From the NCBI GenBank assembly GCA_914767885.1, contig CAJZBQ010000019.1, forward strand, positions 62,001 through 126,000: a stretch of 64,000 nt of DNA. The letters run 5' to 3'. This document shows positions 20,662 through 31,371 of the stretch, piece by piece. Below the pieces are notes generated by a model. That model was not told the DNA's origin. It made no database searches and worked only from the letters and a program-made list of their open reading frames with translations. Position numbers and translations under genes: made by a program. This DNA is from Blepharisma stoltei (Eukaryota; Ciliophora; Heterotrichea; Heterotrichida; Blepharismidae). The first letter of the stretch is position 1. Every line of letters begins with the position of its first letter.

Positions 20662-21635
20662 CTAAGGCATAAATACATTTTCTAGAGGCTTTTTATGATA
20701 TTTTTGATGGATTTTAGAAAAAAAATGGATAGAATAAAGTAAGGGATGGGTTATAATAATTAGTATAATTTTTTGTCCAGGCCGATTTTGCGGATTTTTT
20801 TTATCAAATCTAGAAGATGCTTCGTAAGTCCCTGGACCAGGCACCATTGATAATTCTTTATTTGTGAATTTATACCTTCCACCAAACCCAAAGCCAATGT
20901 TTGAAAACCTATTTTTATATGCTAAGCTCAGTCTTGGCGTATAATAATTCGGCCCTGGCACAATTTTTCTGGAATCTATTGCTTCACATCGGGATTTTAA
21001 CAAAAATCCTTTATTTTTCCCAGAAACTTCTCTGGATATTTCATACTGCCCAGGCCCAGGAATATCTCTGTGGCAATCCCATGATTCTCTTCCAGTTTCT
21101 TCTGAATTTAATCTTTTATGCATAATAGGCCCTGACCTTGGCTATTTTAATTATATAAATTGAGTTTTGCTATAGGCAAGGCAATTATATATCAGAAAAT
21201 TGATTTTAAATAGAAAAATACATTTAAAAAGGCGGATTTTATCTAGAGAAAATATTTTCTATAATAAAAATCTGACCTTGAAAATAAATTTGACTTAGGC
21301 TCATATGCATTTGGAGGAGGACTTTCGACAGCTTTTCACTGATACCTTCCTCCATATCCTTGAGTTGTAGCTCTAGGAGATAAAGTACTTCCTAAATTAG
21401 GAATAGGGACTTCAGATGTATCATTGGCATCATCATGGAAACGTTTCGCTTTGGAAAACGACCAGTGGATTACACTTCGTGTCAATGTTGTAGCGGACTG
21501 ACCAAACACTCCATTAGAGGAGATCATGCTTGCACCTGTAAGAGGCCGATTTTGAGAGGATTGGAGATTATTTCGTGGAGATGTAAAAAGGGAAGACCTT
21601 GTTTGCAGTTGTGGAAGTGATGAGCTCGTCTCCAT
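20662..21635 (-). CDS. SHIPPO / sperm-tail PG-rich repeat protein (ODF3/CIMAP-like)
   Basis: Contains the PGPGxY repeats of SHIPPO proteins: IPGPGQYEI, VPGPNYYTP and VPGPGTYEA. These proteins associate with ciliary or flagellar microtubules. The first part (METSSSLPQLQ to NLFSR) and the second part (MHKRLNSEE onward) are separated by about 140 bp containing stops. Removing it gives 278 codons in one frame and a natural PPPNAYEP...PGPGQYE spacing. One TGA is read as Trp (GGRYQW). The last 35 residues are hydrophobic and unlike the family, so the 3' end may still contain an unremoved segment. Confidence 0.65.
21132..21280. other. probable IES flanked by a 9-bp direct repeat
   Basis: CTGACCTTG occurs at 21132-21140 and 21272-21280. 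Cutting one copy plus the 131 bp between joins FSRSG to PIMHKR in frame. A TA-bounded cut (TA at about 21129 to 21262) also keeps the frame, so the exact junction is open. Confidence 0.5.
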
Positions 21636-21893
21636 TTTATTTTTAAGTAGATTCTGATATTATTACAATAGAAAATTAGGAAAAAATATCCAGCTAGGGA
21701 GATTTTAACTATGATTAAATGAACAGAAAACACAATACAAATAAAATACTGGATTATTTTAGAAAAAAAAATTTTAATAAATTTTATATAGTTTTTATAT
21801 AAATAAGCTTATATTAATTTTTTTTTAAAAAAATATCTGTATTTATTGCAAAAAGTATATAGACTAGAAATATGATTTTTTTAAAATATTAGG

Positions 21894-22973
21894 TTAAACA
21901 ACTTTATCTTCGTTGTAACTTTCATCGTATTGGTCGCCTTCATATTCAGAGCTACTATGAGATTTAGAGCTATTAGAACTTGAGCTACTAGAACTGCTTG
22001 AACTCTTTTTATGTTTTTTATCACTTTTTTCTTTTTTCTGACCTGCTCCTTTTACAGCTTCTCCATCTACATGGAAATCGATCAAGCTTTTATGTAACTT
22101 CCCAAATTCTAGAATCCAATTTTTTACAAAATTCAAAGCTTCTTTATCTTCAACTTCTGATTTTATACTGTTTTAAATTAATTTTATCAATAAATTATTG
22201 ATAAAATACTAAAAAAAACCCTGTTATGAATTCAAAATAAATCAGAATAGTTTTTCTAAATTTTCTGCATATTCTAAAATTTTTTCTAATAAAGCTCCTC
22301 TGGTATCTATATCAATATCAATCCCAGTCTGCATGGCCTGGGTCATTTTTTCTTCTACTAAATCGCACAGTTCTTTGCACTGTTTATTCACAATTTCTAT
22401 AAACTCTTGGACATTTTCTTCTTCTGCTTCTTCTGCCTGTTCTTGTTCTCCTTCACTGCTACTTGACTGTTTTTCTTCTTTTTCGTGGCTTTGGCTGAAT
22501 TTTACTTCTTCTAGTAACGATCTTTCTTCTCTAGAAAATTCTTTGCTGATTTCAGCTTCTTTAATAGCTTTTTGTTTTTCATCTAAAAATTTATTTCTAT
22601 AATATTCGTCATTAGGATTTGGGTGGTCTGTAGAATATTGCCCTGATGGGATATGGCGATATTTAATATACAAATTTATATTAATCGTTTATTTTTTTAT
22701 AAGAAATTGGTATTTTAGCTTTTTAATAAAATTGATGATATATCCACGGCTATCAGACACAACTTCCCATCCTTCAGGCAAATTCGCCCCTAAAGCTTCT
22801 TGAGCTATCCAATAATACCCTTTGTCTTCAATAGAATCCATTCCTAAAAACCTTGCATATGTATCAACACTTTGAAATCTTGATGGCTTTTGCAGCTGGA
22901 ATTTTCTATGTTTTTCATATCTTTTTCTAATCATCGCCAAACTGACTCCATTGGGAGTAATAAAGCTTCTCAT
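21894..22973 (-). CDS. WW-domain protein resembling the N-terminus of CEP164
   Basis: Residues about 35-100 read DTYARFLGMD, YYWIAQEAL, LPEGWEVV and then STDHPNPNDEYYR. This matches the CEP164-type N-terminus, where a short helical segment precedes a WW domain that binds at basal-body distal appendages. The rest is a charged coiled coil and a Ser-rich basic tail. Two TA-bounded segments (22669-22742 and 22164-22249) interrupt it. Removing both gives 308 codons in one frame and completes the WW domain. It is far shorter than animal CEP164, so only the N-terminal module is comparable. Confidence 0.6.
22164..22249. other. TA-bounded IES with short inverted ends
   Basis: 84 bp plus TA. Ends TATTCTGATTTA and, inverted, TATACTGTTTTA. 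Excision joins ENLEKL to KSEVEDKEAL in frame. Confidence 0.65.
22669..22742. other. TA-bounded IES inside the WW domain
   Basis: 72 bp plus TA. Excision joins SDSRGYI to KYRHIPSGQYSTDHP, completing the WW domain in frame. Confidence 0.65.
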
Positions 22974-23044
22974 TGCATACTGTAACCCATCATCATTACA
23001 TTTTATTGATATTCCTATTGAAATTAACCTTTAAATAATCTATT

Positions 23045-25692
23045 TTATATAAAACAATTGCATAAAAATATACTTTTATAGTATAAAATTTTTCTCAAAA
23101 TTTCAGGTGACACAAATTTGTCCCTCCCATAATCCGTTTGTTTAGACACCCCACTCTGGTCAAATCCAAAAACTGCTGAAATTGAATCTGAGCTTTCAGC
23201 CAAATTAATGATTTCGTGGAACACCGAAAAATAATCTCCCCAATGGGTAAGTTTTTCATCTGTGATTACATTAGTTTCTATAAAATCATTCCTGTCCTTA
23301 AAATAAACCCCTATATCCCACCAGCTTCCTTTCCCATAGCTTGGTATTATATTATATTCTTGCTTCTGTCTCGCATAATAATTTACACTAAATCCTGAGC
23401 TTAATAACGGAGCTTTATCATTATCTTTTCCTTCTATCCTTTTTTTATATAAATTAAATAAAAATATTTATATATTTCTATATTTATAGTGAACTACACT
23501 GACTGGCACGGGGTGCTTTTGGCTCAGTTTCGAGCCAAAAGCACCCCGTGCCAGTCAGTGTAGTTAACTATATTTTTATTAGGAATAATAATTCTTTTGA
23601 CAATGATTTTGCCATGACCCTTAAATCGCCACATTCTGGGGTAATACAAATTGTAGCGATTCCATGGGATTTTAGCATGTCAATGAATTGGCAGCCTTTT
23701 CCATTAGGTGAACGTAATGATAAAAGAAGATTATCTCCAATTGCTTCTATTTCTAAATCATCACTGCAGCGGGTTCAGGAAAAAACTAAATAGGAGAGCT
23801 CTGGGCGAGGAATTGGGACTAATCCAACAGCAATAATGGTGTTTCCTTTTGTGGAGACTTTTAGAGTAACTTGAGCGTCCATATAGCCTTGTTTAGAAGC
23901 TGATAGTGTAAACATCCCGATTTCATCTAAAAGATAAGTAAAAGACCCTGATTTTGCTAGACCTTCCAATGGGGAGTTATTTTCATTGATTCTGAGCTCT
24001 AAATAGACTGATCCTAAAGGCTCCCCACTAAGAGCATCATAGGTCATAATTTGGACCTCACGGTTTTCACGGGACCTTAGTAATTCAGTCATTACGATTT
24101 CAGCTTGGTTTGCTTGAATACTTTTGACTATTTCTTGGTACCCTTCAGCTTGGATACTTAGATCATAATTTCCTTTACTCCCCCCTTCCCTAGCGGCAAA
24201 AATATTAGTTTGCTCACAGAGAGGTTAATTTTAAATAAAAACTTTATACAGTAAATTTTTTTTTAATTCAAAAAAATCCCAATTTACAAAAATTATTTTA
24301 ATTCAAAATGCAAGCAGTTTAAAATACAACAGAATTGGCTAGATATTTCATATGATATTAATAGCTTATATATCAAAATATTTTTTAGCCAAAAAGGAGG
24401 TATTTTTCCAATGGTTTTATCGCTCACAGGGGTTAGGTATTGACAGCTCATAAACTCCGCGGCTCATTTCCGGGACAAAATACATTTCCCCACTACCACG
24501 GGAAATCCTTACCATAGCCCCAGCTACTTCAGTTTTCAGCTCTGGGTCTTTTAATACGATTTTTATAGCAGAAATCTCGCGAGATTGTACAGCAATATAT
24601 ACATTTAAGCTAGAATTTTGTAAAGGCTCTTCAAATGTATTAAAAAGCTTGGTAGCTCCTTTGAATTCTTTGGTTTCACAGACCTCAATTTCATATATAT
24701 CAAGTGGTATATTTGCAAAAAGACAAGACCCGTCGCGGTCTGTGGTGCGCTCATAGGAAATTACTTCAGTCGGTTTTGGCTTGTTAGCATAATGTGAAGT
24801 AGGCCTTGATTCTTTTCTTGAAGAAAATCTAATACTTCTAACTGACATTGTAGTCCCTGCTGACTGTGGTCTCATAGAGGCAAAATTAGCACTTCTAGGT
24901 CTTGATAAGGCTGGTATAGCAATAGGCAGTGCTTTTGGTCTAACAACTACTTTTATCCCTTTTAAAAACTTTTCTTGGTCACTGTAATCATAAATTGTGA
25001 CAAATAATTGACAAGTCGGCAGATAATTGGCCATTTTCCCTATGACTTCTCTGATATCTGGCCATTTGCGAGTAGCTAGCTTAGAATGAAGGGTATCTTT
25101 TTTAATAATCCCTTTAATTTTACTACAGATTTGAACTTCAAAGGCGCCCATTCTTTGGTTTGTTGTGTTGTCGTCACATTTAGATATAGGCTTGATCAAG
25201 ACTTTTACCATGGGGAAACGTGTTAATACGCCACTCTTTATGGATTGCGCGAAGCCTGCGTATTTTTCTGGGTCGTGCCGTGTAGTTTCTAAATGTGATT
25301 CACAATTATCACAGTGTTCAATTGTGACTATGACTTCGTTTTCTCTGAGAAATGAATATTCACGGAATTCTCTATGCGGATTCAGATGATTAAGGAGGGT
25401 ATTTTTTTATGTGAATTTTTATTTAAAAAGGGAGATTTTAGGTTAGATAAAATACTACTATAAAATTTATAGGAGGCTTAGGATCATCTGCGTTTGGAAA
25501 AATTTTTTTTGGAGCTCGAGGATTTTTCTCAGCTGAAACACCTGGAAGTAGAGATCTGACTTTAATGGGATATTGGGAGGGTGTTAGACCTGCGACACTG
25601 TAGGAATATTTAATTTCTGGAACATGACCTCCATGGAACCAAGGCTTTGTGTGGAGTTTTTCAAGGTATTTGCCCGGCAAGCGATCCGTCAT
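23045..25692 (-). CDS. multidomain protein: CXXC thioredoxin-like plus beta-sandwich domains
   Basis: After removing three segments (25400-25471, 24175-24435, 23448-23570) the gene is 733 codons in one frame. Order: a Pro-rich N-terminus; a segment with VTIEHCDNCESHL, GAFEV and LHSKLATRKWPD that resembles the Rdx/SelW thioredoxin-like fold; a low-complexity linker; two carboxypeptidase-regulatory-like beta-sandwiches (YELSIPKGNYDLSIQAEGY; GMFTLSASKQGYMDAQV); and a C-terminal domain with FSWTRCSDDLEIEA and YGKGSWWDIGVYF, like the 'WG..P.DLDLH...G.WWHV' domain of bacterial and protist surface proteins. Domain names are pattern-based. One TGA (FSW) is Trp. No signal peptide is seen. Function unknown. 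Confidence 0.6.
23448..23570. other. TA-bounded IES containing a perfect 34-bp hairpin
   Basis: Arms AACTACACTGACTGGCACGG... at 23492-23525 and their exact inverse at 23532-23565, with a 6-nt loop. The whole TA-bounded block is 123 bp; excision joins LFLIKIY to KKRIEGKD in frame. Confidence 0.75.
24178..24432 (-). mobile_element. TNA-MITE copy 8 (TTA)
   Basis: Reverse orientation; flanked by TTA at 24175-24177 and 24433-24435. Ends CTCCCCC and AGGGG. Internal sequence diverged but recognisable. Excision joins YELSIP to KGNYDLSIQ in frame. Confidence 0.8.
25400..25471. other. TA-bounded IES
   Basis: 70 bp plus TA, no clear inverted ends. Excision joins DDPKPPT to LLNHLNPHREF and links a short open frame, otherwise lacking continuation, to the CXXC domain that otherwise has no start codon. 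Confidence 0.65.
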
Positions 25693-26058
25693 AATTATTT
25701 ATGAAACAGCAGATATGATAAAATTATTCTTAGTCATATGATTGGTTATTAAATAATTTTTTTTAAATAAAGTAAATGTTCAGATCTAAATTAACCTAAA
25801 AATGAATAAGAGACTTAAGGTAAAACTCCGCAGAAATCTCTTTTATGATGAATAATTAGGATTTTATTTCAAAAAATTAAATAATATAATTAAGGATTTT
25901 CCAAGGATATTCCCCGAAACTGCCTCCGTTTATTTAAACAAAAATATTTTAAATTATTCTTAAACTTCTGTAAAATTCTTCATATCGGTTTCATATCAAC
26001 CTCAAAATTTCACAAAAATTTAAATTTTTAATATAAATATCGCTTTCCCTTTCCCCTG
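25693..26058. other. AT-rich spacer
   Basis: No gene, repeat or RNA structure recognised. Confidence 0.3.
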
Positions 26059-26650
26059 TTATTCATAGCCAAGCTTAATTTCTCTTCTAAGCCCTGCTAT
26101 AATTTTCTTCATATCTTTTCTCTTAATACAAACTTCATTCGGATTTTTTTTCTTTCATTTTTTCCTAATATCTGGCAAATCCAGCTTTTTAAGTTCTTTC
26201 ATAACTTCTTTTATTTCTGCTTCACTTTTAGTATACCCCAGGGCTGATTTTAGCTTGCTTTGAACGATAATCTTCTCTTGGTTGACTCAGAAAACATAAT
26301 TTTAAAGCCAATTCTATAGAGTCGGCAAGCTAAAAGTAGCTCTGGGTTATAATTTCATTCATTAGAATGGTTTTGCTTATAGGATCATAGTTGTCACATT
26401 CCTCAATAATTCTGTCAATTCCTTCTTTTATCGTTGGGACTTGTCCCAACATAATGTATCCTTCTGCGCAGGATTTTTGAATTGGTGAAGAAAATTCGGT
26501 ACAGTCCAGCGAAGAATTTAATGAGCCAAGTCGTAGCCGAGGGTTGGAAATTTTTGGAAGTGCTAAATGCTGGGAGTCACTTTTCCTTTGGACGTGCATT
26601 ATTTTAGTGACGGATATGCAGGATCTTCTTCGTCGGTTGTCTTCTCCCAT
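26059..26650 (-). CDS. hypothetical basic protein, 3' part uncertain
   Basis: Clear open frame from MGEDNRRRRSCISVT (26650) to TQSYF with TAG at 26330. Directly beyond, the sequence stays coding-like in a different frame (SALGYTKSEAEIKEVMKELKKLDLPDI ... GLRREIKLGYE, stop 26059). A small unresolved IES or shift around 26270-26330 would join them, but I could not find an in-frame TA cut. No domain recognised. If not joined, the gene is 26330-26650. Confidence 0.45.
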
Positions 26651-26829
26651 GAAACTTGTGGGTCTTATTACAATTCTGTTTTGGCTTTTATTTAGTATAG
26701 CTTAGGCTGATAATTTTCTTTATATAAAAGTCAGTGTTCTATTTAATAAATATAGCTTATTAATGATAGAAAGCTGTGGGAGCGTTAGTATATCATAATT
26801 ATAATGTAATTTTTTAATTATTTTGATAT

Positions 26830-27680
26830 AAAAATGATATCAGAAGCTTTAAAAAGAGCAATTTTCTCATTGATTCTGCATATAAACGACCGCTCTTCGA
26901 ATTCTATGATAAAGGCTGTTGTCTTTGGGCAAGCTCTAAGACAGCTCGAACTGAGGTAGGTCTTTTATCCAATATCCATGCAAAAATATAAATTCCATGC
27001 CAAACATCTTCTAAATTGGCTGTCTATTCATCATAATATACTAATTTCTTTATATAATCAATTAAATATTATAATTCTTTATAGAATCTTCTTTATTATT
27101 ATTTTATTTTTTATCAAATTTGATTTAAATACTATATAAGGAAATTTCAAATTTATTTCATTCAGGTAGCAACACGACCTAAAAGACTCAGGAATCTTAG
27201 ACCAGGTCTTAAAAAACGCTAATGTCGTAGTAAATACAATTGGAGGCTATTCCTTATATAAGAGACTATGATAATCTTTATGAGTTTAACGTCACAATCC
27301 CTAAGCGTATAGCTAAGCTTGTGCTAAAAATCTTGAAATTTTGATATATATCCATTTTTCTGCAGTCGGCTGTGATCCAGCAAGCATTTCTTCTTTTTCT
27401 GAAATTAAAGATCACTCCCTTATAAACATCTCATAAGTTAATTCAATATGAGCATGGACATTCGAGACATAAAAGCTTAAATGATTTAGAAAAAATCCAA
27501 ATGGATATAATTGTAGGCAAAGATGCATTGAAAACAGAAGATTTGAAGATAAAACCTGTGTCGTTCCTCAGAAATTGATGAGAATTTTGCAGGATTATCA
27601 GGCAAAGGTGGATTTGACGATTGATGAATGCTTGCATGGGTGGTATGAAAGAAGTGATAGAACTTATGGGCCATAAGAGA
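26830..27680 (+). pseudogene. decayed NDUFA9-like complex I subunit
   Basis: Broken reading in several frames, but ordered matches to the 39-kDa SDR-type complex I subunit remain: RSSNSMIKAVVFG near the start, SGILDQVLKNANVVVNTIGG, YDNLYEFNVTIPKRIAKL, then FSAVGCDPASISSFSEIK. At least three frameshifts or stops separate these blocks. Read as an old pseudogene, or a gene with many unremoved segments. Confidence 0.45.
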
Positions 27681-27725
27681 TAACTCTAATGCTCTGTAAT
27701 GCTTTTTAATTTATCTGGAGAATTC

Positions 27726-28026
27726 TAATTCCTTGGGATTAATTTTTCTTTAAAAATTTCTATAAAAAAATTTATAAAAAAATTTTTTCAAAATTTAAAA
27801 AACATCCAATTCATAAAAATTGAGAAGTAAAAATTAATTGAATTTGTAAAATTTATGCTTTAAAATGCAAGTTGTTAAAAATAAGCTGAAATTAGCTAGA
27901 GATTTCATTATAAATAATTGCAAAAAAATTTATATATTAAAAAATGTTTGTCCAAATAGGAGGATTGATTTTACCCAAAAAAAAGGATTTTTCCAATGGT
28001 TTTGTTCACTTACGGAGAGGGAGTAA
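27726..28026 (-). mobile_element. TNA-MITE copy 9 (TAA, degraded)
   Basis: Right end GGGAG followed by TAA at 28024-28026; left boundary placed at TAA 27726-27728 with a degraded end. Internal sequence in reverse orientation matches the family. It lies between the NDUFA9 remnant and the copine-like gene. Confidence 0.55.
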
Positions 28027-28198
28027 GTAATTTAGTTAAAGAAACAAAATTGTGTATTATTTATTTTTAAAAAAATAGGATTTATTTATTTATTTTTGAT
28101 TGAAATGCAAAAAATAAATATTAGAACCTTGACTCAAAGCATTTATTTAATTAAATTTAAGATTAACTAAATAATCTTTATATTTAGGATTGTGCAAA

Positions 28199-29453
28199 CT
28201 AGAAAGAACTTCTGATTTTCTGATCCAATACTTCTGCACGAATTATTTCAATTTTTCCTTTGAATTTTTTATTTTTCTTCAGAGTAATTGATTTTTTTCC
28301 AAGCAATTGATCTGCAGAGGTATATAATAATTTATAAAGAATAAATCTTCATTATCTGCTACCAATAATTCATTTTCCCTATAAAAAGCTACTATTTTTC
28401 TCTATAAAAGGCTTATTCTTTTTAAATAGTTTATCCTTCCCCCATTAAAACATCTTCAAGCATAGGATTAGAGTCCCATACTTCGACTTTTAGAGGGGTA
28501 TGTATATTATCTCCACAAACATCATACAAATGAAAACTAACCTGATTTCATGCTGGATTTAAGCTTTCTTCAATAACCTCACTTTTGTAAATTTGGAAAT
28601 TTTCTTGGCCTTTTCTGAGCCGATAAAACTTAAAATAGGGCGAACGGAAGTTAAACGGATCTTTATTTACCAAATTTTCCCCTCTGATCTGAAATTTGAA
28701 TTGTTCACTTACTCATTTGGTCGGTATTTATTTTTTTTTTTTTTAAATAAAATAGCAATTTTTTTTAAATAAAATAGCAATTATTTTTTTTAATAAAATA
28801 ACAATTATTTATAAAAAAACATAAGAGGGGTTAGATGATGAATTTCGCTATGAACTATAAGTTTTCCAAAGATTTCACCATAATTTTTGATGCTAAATGT
28901 CGTTGATCCATTAATCATCAAATCAGACAAAGTGAAGGCAACTTTCCCAATCTTTTGTAAGTAGTTTCCAAAGAAATCGTAAAGGATTATTTTAATTAGC
29001 TTGGATTTCTTATAGGTGACTTGAATTTTAAATTCTTTTTTATATTCTGGGTTTATATTAAATTCGATAAGTTCAGTGTGGCCAGCTTCTTCCCATTTCT
29101 CTGAATTATCTGTTTTAGTGAACACTTTACAGCAGGTTTTGTGCTTACTTCTCCCCAAAATTTGGTTGGCATATAAAATCAATGAAAATATACTAAATTT
29201 TTAGAAAAATACCCTTCTTTGCAAGCAAGCATTTTTATATACAGAAATGATTATAATGGTGAAATCTCCAAATTATATTTTCATTTTCAAATTTTGACTG
29301 AAAAAAATAATCTAAAATAAATCCATTCGTAAAGAAAACTTTCTGACTAAATAAGAGCAGTAAGTTAGAATTAGGGTCTTCTATCCTTAATTCTTTTGCT
29401 TGAAGTGTAAGTTTTACGATAGACTGAGGCTTATTCATATTATAATAGTCCAA
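28199..29453 (-). CDS. copine-like protein with two C2 domains, no VWA domain
   Basis: C2A: SIVKLTLQAKEL, then KWEEAGHTELIEFNINPEY. C2B: FKFQIRGENLVNKDPF, PYFKFYRLRKGQ, YKSEVIEESLNPAWNQ and DNIHTPLKVEVWDSNP. This layout matches copines, which bind membranes in a Ca-dependent way. Three TA-bounded segments (29174-29353, 28710-28833, 28323-28433) interrupt it; their removal gives 282 codons in one frame. The frame ends at RSSF, just where the copine VWA domain should begin; downstream is only MITE and pseudogene sequence. Either a truncated copy or a C2-only protein. One TGA (PAW) is Trp. Confidence 0.65.
28323..28433. other. TA-bounded IES with about 18-bp inverted ends
   Basis: Minus-strand end TAAACTATTTAAAAAGAATA versus inverted other end TATAATAATTTATAAAGAAT. 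Excision joins LMGEGY to TSADQLLGKK in frame. Confidence 0.65.
28710..28833. other. TA-bounded IES, AT-rich
   Basis: Contains three near-repeats of ATTTTATTTAAAAAAAAT. Excision joins HSEIHHL to SEQFKFQI, between the two C2 domains, in frame. Confidence 0.65.
29174..29353. other. TA-bounded IES in the C2A domain
   Basis: About 178 bp. Excision joins DPNSNLLL to YANQILGRSK, restoring the C2A strand. A neighbouring TA gives a two-residue shorter alternative. Confidence 0.55.
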
Positions 29454-29752
29454 ATTACAAAAAAAAATTACGTTTATTAAATCTTCATGGCTTATTAGGA
29501 CGCTATCATAATATTGGAAAATAATGATCAGGTATTAAGGGAATTTTTATATTAAGGAAGTTTTAATCAATAGATAAATGAAAAATTCTTTATTTTTGTA
29601 TTGAAATAGGCTGACTTTCTGAGGATTTGCCATATTTAATAGGCTAAATTATTTTCAAACAGAATCTATTTTTGTTATTTTGGATTCTAAAAATAAAATA
29701 TTAATCAAGGTATAATGGATTTTTTCCAGTAAAATATGACTCTATGTTTAAA

Positions 29753-30752
29753 TTATATTAATTTACTTCCCTCTCTGGATATAATTCTTGACGTCAAATT
29801 CGATTTTGAAAGCATCCTAGCCAAATTCTGCACATCCATTGTTCCACGTCTTTTAGTCGTATCATTCAGTTTATTTGCTTGCAGTTTTTGCTGATTTGTG
29901 AGCGACTTCTTTAAGTTCTGGTATCTCTTCGTAAGTCTATATAAAATTTACTCTGCGAATTCTGCTGCCTGCTTCTTTTTTAACTCTTCAAATCCTAATC
30001 TTACTTTCTGTTTTGCATTTTCAAGCTCTTTTTCATGCCTTCTTCTAATGCAGTCTAATTTCAGCTCAATTTTCCTGGATCTTTCTTCTTGCCACTCATC
30101 TGATTTTCCACAGTCCAAATTATTTAGCTGATTTCTTATTCGGTGAGCTTCTTGATAATTTTTATTTCTTACAAGGGTCTGCAAGATCTTTGATAAATTT
30201 AAATATTTTTTTTTTGAAATTAAGCCAATTTATAATAATCTAATGAAACAATTTTTTAGGAAAAAAAGGATCAGATATTGTGCTTGATAAATTACTATTA
30301 TTTAAAAAAGAATACTCAGGTGAATGCTTTGGGATCATAGGAACTGTATTTTCAAGTCTTTTTTTCTCTTCCTCGAATTCTGTTTCCTGCTTTGCTATTA
30401 ATGAAGCTTCAGTTTCTTTGCATGCCTGCTTATAGTCGGAAAAAGCGTTCTGCCATGCTTGGACTAAGTCTGAGTACTCTTTTGAATAATTTGTTTCGAC
30501 TTCAATCATTTCAGTGTTTTGACGGGATTTTAAGGCTGACCTTTGTTTTTCAGCAACTGTTTTCCGTAGCTGTAAGATCCTGTGATATGAAATGTCAGCT
30601 TCTAAGTAGTCTCCGTTTTCTTCTTGCTCTACCCTTTGTTGCTCTAAATGGTCTCTATATATTTTTTACATCATTTCGTTTAGTTCTTCGATTGTGGAGA
30701 TAGCTTTTTCAAGATCCTTGTCTGAAATATCAACTGATCTTCTTCTTTCCAT
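29753..30752 (-). CDS. coiled-coil protein with two 15-nt introns
   Basis: Starts MERRRSVDISDKDLEKAIS. Two 15-nt introns are removed: 30655-30669 (GTAAAAAATATATAG) and 29937-29951 (GTAAATTTTATATAG). A 37-bp TA-bounded gap at about 30204-30242 also has to go. The result is 311 codons in one frame. The protein is mostly charged helix (EENGDYLEADISYHRILQLRK; RRRHEKELENAKQKV). The GDY.EA repeated pattern appears twice, suggesting an internal duplication. No known family is assigned. Confidence 0.6.
29937..29951 (-). other. 15-nt intron
   Basis: GTAAATTTTATATAG on the minus strand. Removal replaces a stop with AAEFAELTKRYQNLKK. Confidence 0.8.
30655..30669 (-). other. 15-nt intron
   Basis: GTAAAAAATATATAG on the minus strand. 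Removal joins NEMI to DHLEQQRVEQEE. Confidence 0.8.
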
Positions 30753-31371
30753 TTGGATTTAATTATTTTTGAAAATAAGAAATTACTATACTAAATCTCT
30801 TCTTAATAAAAAAAAATTCAAGTTCATTCGTGGGATTTGAGGACAAAAATTAAATAGTAATTTTACTATTATTAGGGGGTTTTAGATAAATGTGAAAAAT
30901 CAAATTTTGGGCATTTACATTAAATAATAAGCAAATTTAGATCTATTTATATAAAATTTATTATTAATAATTTGGTGCTCAAAGCCCTACAAATAAATAA
31001 AAAAGGGCTTATTACTGGGAGGGAGTAAGTGGAAAATTTATAATCCATTAAAAATCTGAGATAAACATTTGTTTATAAAAATAGGCTTATGATAATTTTT
31101 TCAAAGTTTTTCACTCTTTTATATTTTATATTTAAATCTGGATTTAAGTGTAAATATAAAATTAAATTATTGTAAAGTAAATTTCTATGGCTAGAGTGGT
31201 ATTTTAAAAATTTGAATTTTGATGAAAAATAAGCCTGGAAATATTTGATTTAACAAAACAAGCCTATTTTCTTTCTAAAATTTATCTGAAGATATAGAAT
31301 GATTTTAATTAATTAAAATTAATTGGCTAAACATTGTATTTAATAAAATAATCTAAAATATTATTATTTTC
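30753..31371. other. AT-rich spacer
   Basis: No gene seen. GGGAGGGAGTAAG near 31017 looks like a MITE right end, but a matching left end and body were not found. Confidence 0.3.

Noticed and set aside
22333-22602. Plus-strand Ser-rich ORF
   Set aside because: Antisense of the acidic coiled coil in the WW-domain gene.
29898-30131. Plus-strand Phe/Ser-rich ORF
   Set aside because: Antisense of a charged coiled coil, which commonly leaves such open frames.
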